Positions 1-9,863 of a DNA stretch of 64,000 nucleotides are shown piece after piece. Position numbers and translations under genes: made by a program. This DNA comes from JAJTFW01 sp903922455. GTDB taxonomy: Bacteria > Bacteroidota > Bacteroidia > AKYH767-A > OLB10. The DNA is taken from the NCBI GenBank assembly GCA_943329665.2, contig CALQEU020000002.1, positions 124,001 through 188,000 on the forward strand. Reading direction: 5' to 3'. Each line of letters starts with the position of its first letter. Positions within the stretch are counted from its first letter, which is position 1. Under the pieces are notes generated by a model. It did no database searches. It saw only the letters and a program-made list of their open reading frames with translations, and had not been told where the DNA came from.

Positions 1-54
1 AGATTTCGTTACGGACCAATCGGATATGTATCTATTGCCCAAAAATCTACGTAA
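1..54 (+). CDS. C-terminal end of an upstream gene (partial)
   Basis: Frame 1 is open from the first base and ends at a TAA at 52-54, giving a 17-residue tail that begins RFRYGPIGYV. It lies 8 bases before the next start codon on the same strand, as expected for the last codons of another gene of the polysaccharide operon. The tail is too short to assign a family. Confidence 0.4.
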   Translation, partial: RFRYGPIGYVSIAQKST

Positions 55-62
55 AAACGCGA

Positions 63-1154
63 ATGCTTCCTCTCAAAATACTACATATAATTTGGTCAAC
101 CGAAATGGGTGGTATTAGCAAAGTTGTATTGCACCTTTGTGAAGAACAGCAAAAAGATCATGAATTGCAAATAAGTGTATATTGTGCGAAAGGCAAATCA
201 GCATTATTTGAATCATTTGAAAAAAAAGGAATTTCAATTTTTGCAGGTCAATTTAAAGGAGCATTACAAATTTCCTTTTCGTCGTACAAAGAATGCAAAC
301 TGTTAATGGCAAAATTTGATCTTATCCATTTTCATTCTTACAATCCGCTCCTAGCCTTTGCAGCCAAGCAAAGCGGTAAAAAAATAATTTACACGGAGCA
401 TGGAAATTTTGGCATCGGAAGAAAAAAGAAATTGAATGATCTTATTGTAAGATGGATGCAAAAGCAGTTCTTGAATAAAAGTATTGATGCCATCTCATTC
501 AATTCAGAATTTACAAAGAGCACATCCATTCATCGTTTTGGACTATCTCGACCCATCAAAGAAGTAATTTATAATGGTGTTCCCGTAAACTTGAATTCTG
601 CGCATTCAACATATCAATTTCGAAAATCAGAAAACGAATTTCTAATTGTTGCAATTGGTCGACTTGCTCAAGTAAAACGATTTGATCGATTACTAACTAC
701 CATCTCAAAAATTGAATCTTCTAATCTCCGATTAATCATCATGGGCACGGGACCTGAGGAAATATCATTAAAAAAACAAGTTTATGATTTAAAAATTACT
801 GACAAAGTAAGCTTCGTAGGACAAGGAAATTCACTTCAGTTACTTCAAGAATCCAATCTATGTGTTATTCCTAGCCAAGGTGAAGCATTTGGATTGGTTG
901 CCATAGAAGCCTATCAAAAAGGAAAACAAGTTCTTGTGTTTGAAGATGGTGGTGGAGTGACCGAAATTGTAAAACAATTAGAACCTCATTCTGTAATTAA
1001 AACAGAAAGTGAATTAGGTGATCTCGTTACATCTTTGATTCAAGAACCAATCGAACAAAATGCCGCAAAAATGAGTGCAAGGAAAAGTTATGCTGCACAA
1101 TTTTCAATGCAGGTGATGTCATCTAAAATTAAAAATCTATATTTATCCAACTAA
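63..1154 (+). CDS. GT4-family glycosyltransferase
   Basis: This 363-residue protein has the two-domain GT-B layout. The N-terminal acceptor domain begins with KILHIIWSTEMGGISKVV, including the usual glycine-rich loop. The C-terminal donor domain starts near residue 195 (IVAIGRLAQVKRFDRL) and holds the E-x7-E nucleotide-sugar motif at E274 and E282 (EAFGLVAIE). GT4 enzymes transfer a sugar from an activated donor with retention of configuration, usually on the cytoplasmic face of the membrane. It is followed after 3 bases by asnB in a tight polysaccharide operon. Donor and acceptor cannot be read from the sequence. Confidence 0.9.
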   Translation: MLPLKILHIIWSTEMGGISKVVLHLCEEQQKDHELQISVYCAKGKSALFESFEKKGISIFAGQFKGALQISFSSYKECKLLMAKFDLIHFHSYNPLLAFAAKQSGKKIIYTEHGNFGIGRKKKLNDLIVRWMQKQFLNKSIDAISFNSEFTKSTSIHRFGLSRPIKEVIYNGVPVNLNSAHSTYQFRKSENEFLIVAIGRLAQVKRFDRLLTTISKIESSNLRLIIMGTGPEEISLKKQVYDLKITDKVSFVGQGNSLQLLQESNLCVIPSQGEAFGLVAIEAYQKGKQVLVFEDGGGVTEIVKQLEPHSVIKTESELGDLVTSLIQEPIEQNAAKMSARKSYAAQFSMQVMSSKIKNLYLSN

Positions 1155-1157
1155 GTT

Positions 1158-3065
1158 ATGTGCGGTATTAACGGAATATTTTACATGAACGGCAACTCAC
1201 TTGCAAGTAGCAAGGAGCTGGTTCGTGCAATGAATACATCCATAGCACATCGTGGACCTGACGACGAAGGTATTTGGTCGTCAATGGATGACCGACTGTT
1301 TTTAGGTCATCGGAGATTGAGCATCATCGATCTTACCGCATCGGGACACCAACCTATGATCGACGAAATTGGAAATGCAATCGTTTTCAATGGTGAAATT
1401 TACAATTACAAAGAATTAAGAGATGAACTGAGTAAAGGAATACATTTCAAAACGGGAAGTGATACAGAAGTCATTTTAGAGTTATACAAACAACATGGAC
1501 ATGCTGCATTAAAGCAACTGAATGGCATGTTTGCATTTGCTTTTTGGAATCAACACAATGAAACTTTATTTTTAGCACGTGATCGTGCTGGCAAGAAGCC
1601 CTTGTATTATACTTTGCACGATGGCAAATTTGCATTTTCATCAGAGATTAAAGCATTACTTACCCTTCCGTGGATAAAAGGGGTTCCCGATCAAGAAGCG
1701 CTCTATCATTTTCTCACATACAATCAACTTCCGGCTCCACTCACCATGTTTGAAGGCATTCATAAGCTGGATGCGGGAGAATGCATGACATTACACAAGG
1801 GCCATATCAAGATTGAGTCTTATTGGAATATAGAACCACACAGTTTCGAATCAAAATCAGAAAAAGAAATAAGTGACGAACTTTATCAACAATTAGAAAA
1901 AGCAGTAAACTATAGAATGGTAGCTGATGTACCTGTTGGAGCCTTTCTAAGCGGAGGTGTTGACTCCAGTGCTGTAGTCGCATTAATGAGAGCACAAAGC
2001 TCAGCAACAATTAAAACATTTGCAGTAGGTTTTGATGGACAGTCAAATTATGATGAAAAAATTTATGCTGACCAAGTATCAAAAATGTTCAACACGGAAC
2101 ATTTTGAAAAAAACATAAAACCTGAAGACATTGCGAATAGCTTACCACTAATCATAGACAGTTTTGATGAACCCATGGCCGACGCGACTTGCATCCCCAT
2201 TTATTTCATCTCCCAACTAGCACGTGAAAAGGGTGCCATCGTTGTTCAAACAGGTGATGGGGCGGATGAATTATTTTCAGGTTATAGGTCATGGATGAAA
2301 TATCAAAAAATTTACCCTTGGTATCATATTTACAATAAATTTCCAGCGTTAGTTAAAAAGGGAATGGCCAGTATTGTTAATGAAACCAACGACGAAGCTT
2401 CTGCCATTCGTGAAATTTTTTCTAGAGCAGCACGTGGCCAAGAATTATTTTGGGGAGGTGCGAAAGCCTTTAAAGAAAGTACAAAACGAAGTTTCTTAAC
2501 TGCACCCTACTTAGCAAACATCGGAGATATAAATTCGTACTCAATCATACAGAAATACAAGAGCGATTTTATACAACTCAAAGCAAAACATCCTTGGTTG
2601 ACTGATACAGATTGGATGTGCTATTTGGGGTTGAAATTTCAGATACCTTCGAAGTATTTATACCGAATGGATAAATTAGGAATGGCGAATAGTATTGAGA
2701 TCAGAAATCCTTTCCTGGATTACAATATGATTAATACCGCATTTTCCATTCACTCGAATTATAAAACCAAAAATAAAGAACCAAAATATATTTTAAAGAA
2801 AAGTTTAGAACGGATCCTTCCTCCCGAAATTTTATATCGAAAGAAAATGGGATTCTGCGTACCCTTGCAAGATTGGGCAGGAGAAATTATGCTAGATTAT
2901 ACAGAACAAAATCTCAAATCATTTACTCGAAATATTGAGCTATTCTCTGAAGCTGGATTGCATGCACAAATTCAAGCCATTCGCAAAGGAAACAAAGCAT
3001 ACACGAATCAACTTTGGACCATCTACTTTTTGATGGCCTGGTTTAAAAAATGGATGTCTGCCTAA
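1158..3065 (+). CDS. asnB: Asparagine synthase (glutamine-hydrolysing), AsnB type
   Basis: The protein starts MCGINGIF, so Cys2 is the N-terminal nucleophile of the class II glutaminase domain (about 1-210). The synthetase domain contains the pyrophosphate-binding loop SGGVDSS at residues 265-271 and a later GDGADELFSGY segment. At 635 residues it matches the AsnB family. The family makes asparagine from aspartate, but members inside polysaccharide clusters often amidate a sugar carboxyl group instead (as WbpS-like proteins do). The location between two glycosyltransferases favours that second role, by inference. The stop overlaps the next ATG by one base (TAATG), implying translational coupling. 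Confidence 0.9.
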   Translation: MCGINGIFYMNGNSLASSKELVRAMNTSIAHRGPDDEGIWSSMDDRLFLGHRRLSIIDLTASGHQPMIDEIGNAIVFNGEIYNYKELRDELSKGIHFKTGSDTEVILELYKQHGHAALKQLNGMFAFAFWNQHNETLFLARDRAGKKPLYYTLHDGKFAFSSEIKALLTLPWIKGVPDQEALYHFLTYNQLPAPLTMFEGIHKLDAGECMTLHKGHIKIESYWNIEPHSFESKSEKEISDELYQQLEKAVNYRMVADVPVGAFLSGGVDSSAVVALMRAQSSATIKTFAVGFDGQSNYDEKIYADQVSKMFNTEHFEKNIKPEDIANSLPLIIDSFDEPMADATCIPIYFISQLAREKGAIVVQTGDGADELFSGYRSWMKYQKIYPWYHIYNKFPALVKKGMASIVNETNDEASAIREIFSRAARGQELFWGGAKAFKESTKRSFLTAPYLANIGDINSYSIIQKYKSDFIQLKAKHPWLTDTDWMCYLGLKFQIPSKYLYRMDKLGMANSIEIRNPFLDYNMINTAFSIHSNYKTKNKEPKYILKKSLERILPPEILYRKKMGFCVPLQDWAGEIMLDYTEQNLKSFTRNIELFSEAGLHAQIQAIRKGNKAYTNQLWTIYFLMAWFKKWMSA

Positions 3066-4192
3066 TGAAAAAAGTAGTACTTATCACTAACATTCCAACT
3101 CCTTATCGCATCCCATTGTTCAACGAATTGAATAAACAGATGCTTCAAGAAGAGATGGAATTGCATGTGATTTTTTCAGAATCGGGCTATCAACGAAGGA
3201 AATTTGAAATTGACTTTTCTCAAATTCAATTTCCATATACCCTATTAAAGGGAGGAACCATTACATCAAACAAAAATGTTGAGAAAACATACTTCTTTTA
3301 CAAAGGGCTTTGGAACGCACTTAATAAATTACAACCTAAAAATATTATTGTAGCAGGATTTTCCGCTGCAAGCATCATTACGGCAAGTTGGTGCAGTCGA
3401 AATAAGAGCACATTCTCAATTTGGAGCGGTAGTATTGAAACTGAAACCAGGAATATTTCTTGGCTTCGAATTTTACTTCGTCGACAACTTATAAAGCGAG
3501 CAAAATCTTTTATTGCGTATGGAACTTTAGCTGCAAAGTATCTGGTTAAGATGGGAGCAACTGAAGACAGAGTTCATATTGGGATAAACACGGTAGACAC
3601 CAACTTCTTTGAACATGAAACTGCAAAAATTAAAAATAACAGTCAGGAAAAAAGAAAATTTACATTTACCTATTTAGGCTATCTAGTACCTCGTAAAAAC
3701 GTTAACCTCGTATTGGAAGTCGCCTCGCTCCTACTAAAAGAAGGAAGCGACTTTAAGATTCAAATAATCGGCGATGGGGAAAGTAAAAATAGTTTGGAAT
3801 CATTGTCAATTCAATTAGGTTTAAAAGATCATATTGAATTTACGGGCTACAAACAAAGATCGGAAATACCATATTATTTTTCGAATTCAAGCGCGCTTCT
3901 CTTTCAAAGTGATTTCGATATTTGGGGGTTGGTTTTAAATGAAGCCATGGCAGCGGGGTTGTGTTGTTTGGCTACTATTCACGCTGGAGCTACTTTTGAC
4001 TTAATAAAGGAAGGTGAAACTGGATTTATAATCGATTATAATGATCAAAAAAAGGTAGTTGATAAAATGAAATGGATGATCGATCATCCAAAGCAAGTAG
4101 AAGAAATCGGTAAAAATGCAGCGACTTATATCCATGAAAATGCTAATTTATCGGTATCCGCAAAAGGATTTATTTTAGCACTTAAAAAATAG
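3065..4192 (+). CDS. GT4-family glycosyltransferase
   Basis: I chose the ATG at 3065 (MKKVVLITNIPTPYRIPLF), which overlaps the asnB stop as TAATG; an in-frame ATG at 3050 would only extend into asnB. The TPYR segment near the N-terminus and the donor-domain segment DIWGLVLNEAMAAG are typical of GT4 enzymes. The first glutamate of the usual E-x7-E pair is an aspartate here, a variation seen in the family. The protein is 375 residues and presumably adds one sugar to the repeat unit on the cytoplasmic side. The next gene follows after 4 bases. Confidence 0.88.
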   Translation: MKKVVLITNIPTPYRIPLFNELNKQMLQEEMELHVIFSESGYQRRKFEIDFSQIQFPYTLLKGGTITSNKNVEKTYFFYKGLWNALNKLQPKNIIVAGFSAASIITASWCSRNKSTFSIWSGSIETETRNISWLRILLRRQLIKRAKSFIAYGTLAAKYLVKMGATEDRVHIGINTVDTNFFEHETAKIKNNSQEKRKFTFTYLGYLVPRKNVNLVLEVASLLLKEGSDFKIQIIGDGESKNSLESLSIQLGLKDHIEFTGYKQRSEIPYYFSNSSALLFQSDFDIWGLVLNEAMAAGLCCLATIHAGATFDLIKEGETGFIIDYNDQKKVVDKMKWMIDHPKQVEEIGKNAATYIHENANLSVSAKGFILALKK

Positions 4193-4196
4193 AAAA

Positions 4197-5465
4197 ATGA
4201 GTTTCAAACAATGGTGGGCATGGTATAAGGGTTCTCCGCTTTTCAAAAAGTGGTTTATCTTACTTATACTATTGCGTCCATTAATTGATAATTTTTATGA
4301 GTTAAAAGAAACCTCTGCTTTAGCTTCACCACTTTATATTGTAGGTATATTAACACCTGTATTAATATTACTAAGCACCCTTGCAGCTGGATTTCCAAAA
4401 GCTCCGCAAGCATTAGAATCGATTCCATTTAGAATTTGGGCCTTCCTCGTTGTATTTAACGCTGCTACCTTTTGGTTTATTAACTTGAGCGTTGTAGCAT
4501 TTGGTGATTTAATTAAATATACTACACCTGTATTATTGTTCTTTTATGCTCGAAGAATTGTACAATCCAAAGCTGATCTACATGGAATTCTAACTGCTTT
4601 CCTCGTTTCATGCATATTTCCGTTTACCGTATTCTTATATGAATCTTTTGTAAATCCAATTGCCATTGAATACATTTCTCAAGGTCGCGGTGGCGGATCA
4701 CGTATTCGAGGAGCCTATGCCGATGTAATGAATTACGCCATCTTCTTTATATTGTTCTTGCTTATCATGTCGTATTATTTCGTGCAAAAACTTTATACTG
4801 TTGGTAATTACATCCAAGTTAAAACCTGGCATATTATATTAACTATATTCTTTGTCACCTATGGATTAACTCGAATCAATCACGTTTCTTCTTGGGGAGT
4901 TTTCTTTGCATTAATTATCATCCTTCTCATTCACAATCTTAGAAATACTCGGGGGTTGCTGTTTGTGTTCGTGTTTATATTTATAATAGGAGCCTTCTTT
5001 GCGCAAGATTTATATATTGATCATATCGAACCACTCATTGGAAAAGAAATTTTGGTGGTTGAGGGAGAATCTGATTCGGATCAAGCCTTTAATGGTCGCA
5101 TGACCCGATGGGAAAAATACTTTGAAACGTGGGAGCAGATGCCGCCTATCAATCACTTCATTGGTATTACGACTGCAAATTTTAAAGAAACAGTAGTAAT
5201 GATTGGTGGTGGAATGCACAGTGATTATGTTCGACAATTATTCATGACTGGCTTTATTGGATTATTTTTTTATATCGTATTTCTTTTTTCAGTTTTATCA
5301 AGATGGGTACGTTTAGATATGCCTGAAAAATACTTGATTGCAGCCACTTCAGCGATGATGATACTTTGGTCGATAACCACGGTACCCACCCTTTATGCTC
5401 CACTCCTCTATATAGTTTATCCGATTGTAGCTTTTGCTTTACTTCCAAAAAATCAACAAATCTGA
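4197..5465 (+). CDS. Wzy/O-antigen ligase-like integral membrane protein
   Basis: The 422-residue protein is hydrophobic almost throughout, with about ten predicted membrane segments and a larger soluble stretch around residues 275-330. Membrane proteins of this size and shape inside glycosyltransferase clusters are usually the Wzy polymerase that joins lipid-linked repeat units in the periplasm, or a WaaL-type ligase. Sequence conservation in these families is poor, so the assignment rests on topology and neighbours. Its TGA overlaps the ATG of the next gene (TGATG), so the two are probably translationally coupled. Confidence 0.7.
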   Translation: MSFKQWWAWYKGSPLFKKWFILLILLRPLIDNFYELKETSALASPLYIVGILTPVLILLSTLAAGFPKAPQALESIPFRIWAFLVVFNAATFWFINLSVVAFGDLIKYTTPVLLFFYARRIVQSKADLHGILTAFLVSCIFPFTVFLYESFVNPIAIEYISQGRGGGSRIRGAYADVMNYAIFFILFLLIMSYYFVQKLYTVGNYIQVKTWHIILTIFFVTYGLTRINHVSSWGVFFALIIILLIHNLRNTRGLLFVFVFIFIIGAFFAQDLYIDHIEPLIGKEILVVEGESDSDQAFNGRMTRWEKYFETWEQMPPINHFIGITTANFKETVVMIGGGMHSDYVRQLFMTGFIGLFFYIVFLFSVLSRWVRLDMPEKYLIAATSAMMILWSITTVPTLYAPLLYIVYPIVAFALLPKNQQI

Positions 5466-6571
5466 TGAACAACAAACCTACCGTTTGTATTTTTGGAAAA
5501 CTACCTCCTCCCTATATGGGACCAGCTATTGCAACACAAATACTACTGCAATCCAGACTTAAAAACAATTTCAATTTAGTTCACATTGATACAAAAATCA
5601 ATGAAGATCTAAAAAGTATGGGAAGTTGGAATATTAAAAAAGTCATTAAAAATATTGGAATATATTATAAAATTGTAAAGACGGGGATCCATACAAAGCC
5701 TAACTTAGTTCTAATACCTATTAGTCAAAGTACGGTTGGATTTATAAAAGATTCATTTTACATTATACTTAGCAAATTTTTTTGCAAAAAAATAGTATTA
5801 CATCTTCGAGGAAGTGAATTTAAAATTTGGATGGATCGTTCCTCCCTTTTTACTCGATTTTATGTGAAGTTAATATTTAACTTATGTGCAGGTGTAATTG
5901 TATTAGGAAGTAACTTGCGCTATTTATTTGAAGGATTTTTTTCTGAAGTTCAAATTTTTGTTGCTCCCAATGGAGGAGATTATGACATTCCAGATCGAAC
6001 TTTACCTGCTTCCACCACCACTCATCTACTCTACCTAGGGAATTTGCAATCGTCGAAGGGTATTGAAGATGTAATTGAAGCAATTCGATTACTTCCAAAT
6101 GAAATTAGAAAGAAAATTTCTCTAAATGTTTTAGGCGGATGGAGAGATGAAAAAACCAAACAACGATGTTTAGATAAAATCCATCAGAATCACCTTCCCA
6201 TTACCATCCATTCGCCAGATAAAAGCAATCAGAAACTTCAGATGATGAGCAATGCAGATATCTTTGTTTTCCCACCCAGAGCGCCGGAAGGACATCCCTG
6301 GGTAATAGTGGAAGCGATGGCTGCAGGACTCCCCATTATCAGCACTGATAGGGGTGCCATTGTTGAATCGGTGAAACATGAAGAGAACGGGTTCATTGTA
6401 CCTTTAGGTGATCCTCAAGCAATTGCAAAGCATATTCAGGAACTCATTAATTTTCCAGAAAAAAGGCAACGAATGGGACAAAATTCTCGTAAACACTATT
6501 TGACTAATTTTACAGAGGCTGCCATGGCGGAAAATTTGACACAGATTTTCCAAAATATAATGAAAAATTAA
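5465..6571 (+). CDS. GT4-family glycosyltransferase
   Basis: The start is set at the ATG at 5465 (MNNKPTVCIFGKLPPPYMG), overlapping the upstream stop as TGATG; an ATG at 5366 opens the same frame but lies deep inside the membrane-protein gene. The 368-residue protein shows the GT-B fold: a PPPYMGPAIA loop at the N-terminus, LYLGNLQSSKGIEDV at the start of the donor domain, and the E-x7-E motif in EGHPWVIVEAMAAGLP. It is the third GT4 gene of the cluster, consistent with a repeat unit of several sugars. One base separates it from the next gene. Confidence 0.9.
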   Translation: MNNKPTVCIFGKLPPPYMGPAIATQILLQSRLKNNFNLVHIDTKINEDLKSMGSWNIKKVIKNIGIYYKIVKTGIHTKPNLVLIPISQSTVGFIKDSFYIILSKFFCKKIVLHLRGSEFKIWMDRSSLFTRFYVKLIFNLCAGVIVLGSNLRYLFEGFFSEVQIFVAPNGGDYDIPDRTLPASTTTHLLYLGNLQSSKGIEDVIEAIRLLPNEIRKKISLNVLGGWRDEKTKQRCLDKIHQNHLPITIHSPDKSNQKLQMMSNADIFVFPPRAPEGHPWVIVEAMAAGLPIISTDRGAIVESVKHEENGFIVPLGDPQAIAKHIQELINFPEKRQRMGQNSRKHYLTNFTEAAMAENLTQIFQNIMKN

Positions 6572-6572
6572 G

Positions 6573-8711
6573 ATGGAACAACTTACACAAAACTTAAAAG
6601 ACGGACATATGCAATTGCTAGAAGTTCCGTTTCCTGCATTAGGGTCGGGACAAGTTTTGGTGCGGAATCATTTTTCATTGATTAGTGCTGGCACAGAAGG
6701 AAAGACAGTGAAAGATGCCCGACTCGGATATATTGGAAAAGCTCGTGCTCGAAAAGAAGAAGTAAAAAAAGTTATTCAAACGGCAAAGACAATTGGAATT
6801 AAAGAAACCTATCGTTTAGTTATGAATAAATTGGATGCGCCAAGTGCCTTGGGCTATAGCTGTGCAGGAGAAATCATTGCTGTAGCAGAAGACGTTAGTG
6901 AATTTAAAATAGGAGATTTAGTAGCCTGCGGAGGCAGTAATGCAGTGCATGCTGAAGTGGTTGCTATACCTGTTAATTTATGCGTTCGATTACATGCAGA
7001 TGCATCGCTTCAACATTCCGCATTTACTACTTTAGGTGCGATTGCACTTCAAGGAATTCGTCAAGCTGATTTGCGTCTTAGTGAAAACTGTGTTGTCATT
7101 GGATTAGGACTAGTAGGACAAATTACGTTACAGCTTCTACGTGCATCGGGTGTAAATGCAATCGGAATTGATATTGATTCTTCTCAAGTTGACTTAGCAA
7201 AACGAAATGGATTTCCAAATACATTTGTAAGAAACGAAACGCAGTTAGAGACGGCAATACTACAACTGACGTCTGGACATGGTGCTGATGCGGTTATCAT
7301 CGCTGCTTCTGCATCCTCGCTCGACCCTATTGATTTAGCTGGAACATTATGTCGAAGAAAGGGTAAAGTAATTGTAGTAGGTGCTGTTCCTACAGGATTC
7401 ACTCGCAAAAATTATTATATCAAGGAACTCGAATTGAAAATGTCGTGTTCGTATGGCCCTGGTCGTTATGACAACGAATACGAAGAGCAAGGAATGGATT
7501 ATCCTTATGCTTATGTGAGATGGACGGAGAACCGTAATATGGAGACATTTGCTGAACTCATTTATACCAAAAAAATCAATATCGATTCATTGCTTAGCCA
7601 TGTTTTCACTTTTGATGAAGCAAAAAAAGCTTATGATTTGATTATTGAAAAATCAGAACCATTTACAGGCATCTTGCTAAAATATAATTTAGAAAATACT
7701 TTAAAAAATTCAATATCCTTACGAAAAGAAGTATACAATGCTTCGGAACAAGTTTGTGTAGGGATGATTGGGGCGGGTTCCTTTGGACAAAACTTCATTC
7801 TTCCTGCTATAAAAGATAAAGTTACTTTAAAAGGTATCGCAACTGCCCGACCTAATTCCGCCCGAAACGTTGGCGATAAATTTGGATTTGGATTTTGTAC
7901 GGGGGATGCATCAGAAATTGTAAACGATACCGCCATCAACACTTTATTTATTGCCACCCGACATGATAGTCATGGGAAATATGTGTTAGCTGGATTAAAT
8001 AAAAGTAAAAACGTATTTACCGAAAAACCTCTTTGCATTCATCGTGAAGAATTAGAAGAAATAAGAAAAGCACATTCAACCAGCGATTGTCGATTGATGG
8101 TTGGATTTAATCGGAGATTTGCTCCGATGAGTATTTTGGTAAAACAAAAATTAAATGTTAATGCTCCCATTGCCATCTTGATGCGAATTAATGCAGGTGT
8201 AGTTGCTAAAGATCATTGGATTCATGATCCTAAAGTAGGCGGAGGTAGAATTAAAGGCGAAGTTTGTCATTTCATTGATTATGCAGCTTATTTAGCCGAT
8301 AGTAAAATTGCTGAAGTTTCTGCTGTAGCCATGAGCGATTCCATCGGATTAGGAGATACCTTAAGTATCACATTAAAAATGGAAAATGGAAGCATTGCTA
8401 CCATTGCCTATTTCTCAAATGGAAACAAAGAAGTTAGTAAAGAATATATTGAAATTTATAACGGCGGATTGATTGCGAAGATTGATGATTTCAAAGAATT
8501 AACCATATCCGATTCAAAGGGAACTAAAAAATCAAATAGTAACCAAGATAAAGGGCATAAATTAGAATTGGATGCATTTATTCAATCCATCAAAGCCGGA
8601 AACGCCTCTCCAATTTCTTTTGATACACTTTATAATTCGACCTTGGCTACCTTTGCTGTCGTTGATTCCATCTCCCAAAACGGTAAAAACATTTCTCTTA
8701 ACACGTTATGA
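6573..8711 (+). CDS. Bi-domain oxidoreductase: zinc-type MDR dehydrogenase fused to Gfo/Idh/MocA domain
   Basis: This 712-residue protein is a fusion. Residues 1 to about 370 form a medium-chain dehydrogenase: SLISAGTEG near the N-terminus, GDLVACGGSNAVHAE, and a Rossmann segment VVIGLGLVGQITLQLL. Residues from about 394 form a Gfo/Idh/MocA oxidoreductase, starting with the nucleotide-binding segment VGMIGAGSFGQNF and carrying the FTEKPLC motif that contains the conserved EKP. Such fusions occur in bacterial polysaccharide clusters, and the two NAD(P)-dependent sites could act in sequence on one sugar nucleotide or glycan intermediate. The actual substrate is unknown. Its last four bases overlap the next gene (ATGA). 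Confidence 0.87.
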   Translation: MEQLTQNLKDGHMQLLEVPFPALGSGQVLVRNHFSLISAGTEGKTVKDARLGYIGKARARKEEVKKVIQTAKTIGIKETYRLVMNKLDAPSALGYSCAGEIIAVAEDVSEFKIGDLVACGGSNAVHAEVVAIPVNLCVRLHADASLQHSAFTTLGAIALQGIRQADLRLSENCVVIGLGLVGQITLQLLRASGVNAIGIDIDSSQVDLAKRNGFPNTFVRNETQLETAILQLTSGHGADAVIIAASASSLDPIDLAGTLCRRKGKVIVVGAVPTGFTRKNYYIKELELKMSCSYGPGRYDNEYEEQGMDYPYAYVRWTENRNMETFAELIYTKKINIDSLLSHVFTFDEAKKAYDLIIEKSEPFTGILLKYNLENTLKNSISLRKEVYNASEQVCVGMIGAGSFGQNFILPAIKDKVTLKGIATARPNSARNVGDKFGFGFCTGDASEIVNDTAINTLFIATRHDSHGKYVLAGLNKSKNVFTEKPLCIHREELEEIRKAHSTSDCRLMVGFNRRFAPMSILVKQKLNVNAPIAILMRINAGVVAKDHWIHDPKVGGGRIKGEVCHFIDYAAYLADSKIAEVSAVAMSDSIGLGDTLSITLKMENGSIATIAYFSNGNKEVSKEYIEIYNGGLIAKIDDFKELTISDSKGTKKSNSNQDKGHKLELDAFIQSIKAGNASPISFDTLYNSTLATFAVVDSISQNGKNISLNTL

Positions 8712-9859
8712 CTCCCGATGAGAAAATCATTCAGTCGATAACGCTACTAAAGACATTTATCGAAAACGAACATTATAAAGGATATGATCCATACGACGGG
8801 CTTACCTCTCCTCTATTTCGTCTTCCATTATTAAAATCAAATCATAAACTTCGCTTTTTATCTCAGCAATTTGTAAAACGATTTCCGATAAACCTTCGTC
8901 CACTTTTGGGAATTCAGAAAAGACTTAATCCAGTTACCATCGGACTTGTGATTCAAGGTTATGTTCAAATGACCACACCATCCAATTCCAAAACGAATCA
9001 GAAAATAATTCTCGAGTTAATTCAAGAGCTTCAAAAACTAATTCCATCAGGCTATACTGGTGCTTGTTGGGGTTATGATTTTCCTTGGGAAGCACGCTAT
9101 GCATCCATTCCAGCATATCAGCCTACACTCGTAGCAACTGGAATTATCAGTAATGCACTTTACTTAGCTTGGAAAAAATTAGGAATTGTTGAAGCAAAAG
9201 AATTAATTGTACAATGTTGTACCTTTACAGAAAAACATATTCATCGTTCCATAGAATCAGATGGAAGTTTTTGTTTTTCATATTCACCTTTCGACAATGA
9301 AAAAGTTTTTAATGCTAGTATGAAAGGAGCGCGATTAATGGCGCAAGGTTTTGAAATCACTGGAAATCAAGAATGGAATTACATGTCAAAAAACGCAGTA
9401 GCTTATGTGATGAAATTTCAACGAGATGATGGAGCTTGGATCTATTCACAACGCCAAACTGGAACTTGGATTGATAATTACCATACAGGATATATTCTTG
9501 ATTGTTTAGATGAATACCAAAATTGCACGGACGACACCACTTGGAGTTTAAACTTAAATAAAGGAATACACTTTTACACAAGTACGTTCATCTTAGATAG
9601 TGGCCAAGCAAAATTTTACGATAAAAACCAATGGCCTGCAGATTGTACAGCAGCTGGACAAACATTATTAAGTCTGAGTCGATTTGGTTATCGCGACTTA
9701 GCCAAGAAAGTAGCTATATGGAATATTGAAAATATGCAACACAAAAAGGGATATTTCTTTTTTCGAAAGTATAAATACAAAACAAATACTTCCAATTTCA
9801 TGAGATGGTCGAACGCTTGGATGTTTGCTGGTTTGACAACATTAATTATTACAAAATAG
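8708..9859 (+). CDS. Predicted alpha/alpha-toroid protein of the polysaccharide cluster
   Basis: I do not recognise an experimentally defined family. The 383-residue protein is rich in aromatic residues, has no signal peptide or membrane segment, and repeats helical units containing QW-like turns: DGSFCFSYSP near residue 185 and DGAWIYSQRQTG near residue 240. These resemble the turns of six-barrel alpha/alpha-toroid proteins such as prenyltransferase-like or glycosidase-like folds. The gene overlaps the fused dehydrogenase by four bases (ATGA) and precedes a DUF354 gene after 4 bases. The coupling suggests it acts on the same intermediate; an enzymatic role in glycan assembly or trimming is inference. 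Confidence 0.6.
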   Translation: MTPDEKIIQSITLLKTFIENEHYKGYDPYDGLTSPLFRLPLLKSNHKLRFLSQQFVKRFPINLRPLLGIQKRLNPVTIGLVIQGYVQMTTPSNSKTNQKIILELIQELQKLIPSGYTGACWGYDFPWEARYASIPAYQPTLVATGIISNALYLAWKKLGIVEAKELIVQCCTFTEKHIHRSIESDGSFCFSYSPFDNEKVFNASMKGARLMAQGFEITGNQEWNYMSKNAVAYVMKFQRDDGAWIYSQRQTGTWIDNYHTGYILDCLDEYQNCTDDTTWSLNLNKGIHFYTSTFILDSGQAKFYDKNQWPADCTAAGQTLLSLSRFGYRDLAKKVAIWNIENMQHKKGYFFFRKYKYKTNTSNFMRWSNAWMFAGLTTLIITK

Positions 9860-9863
9860 AAAA

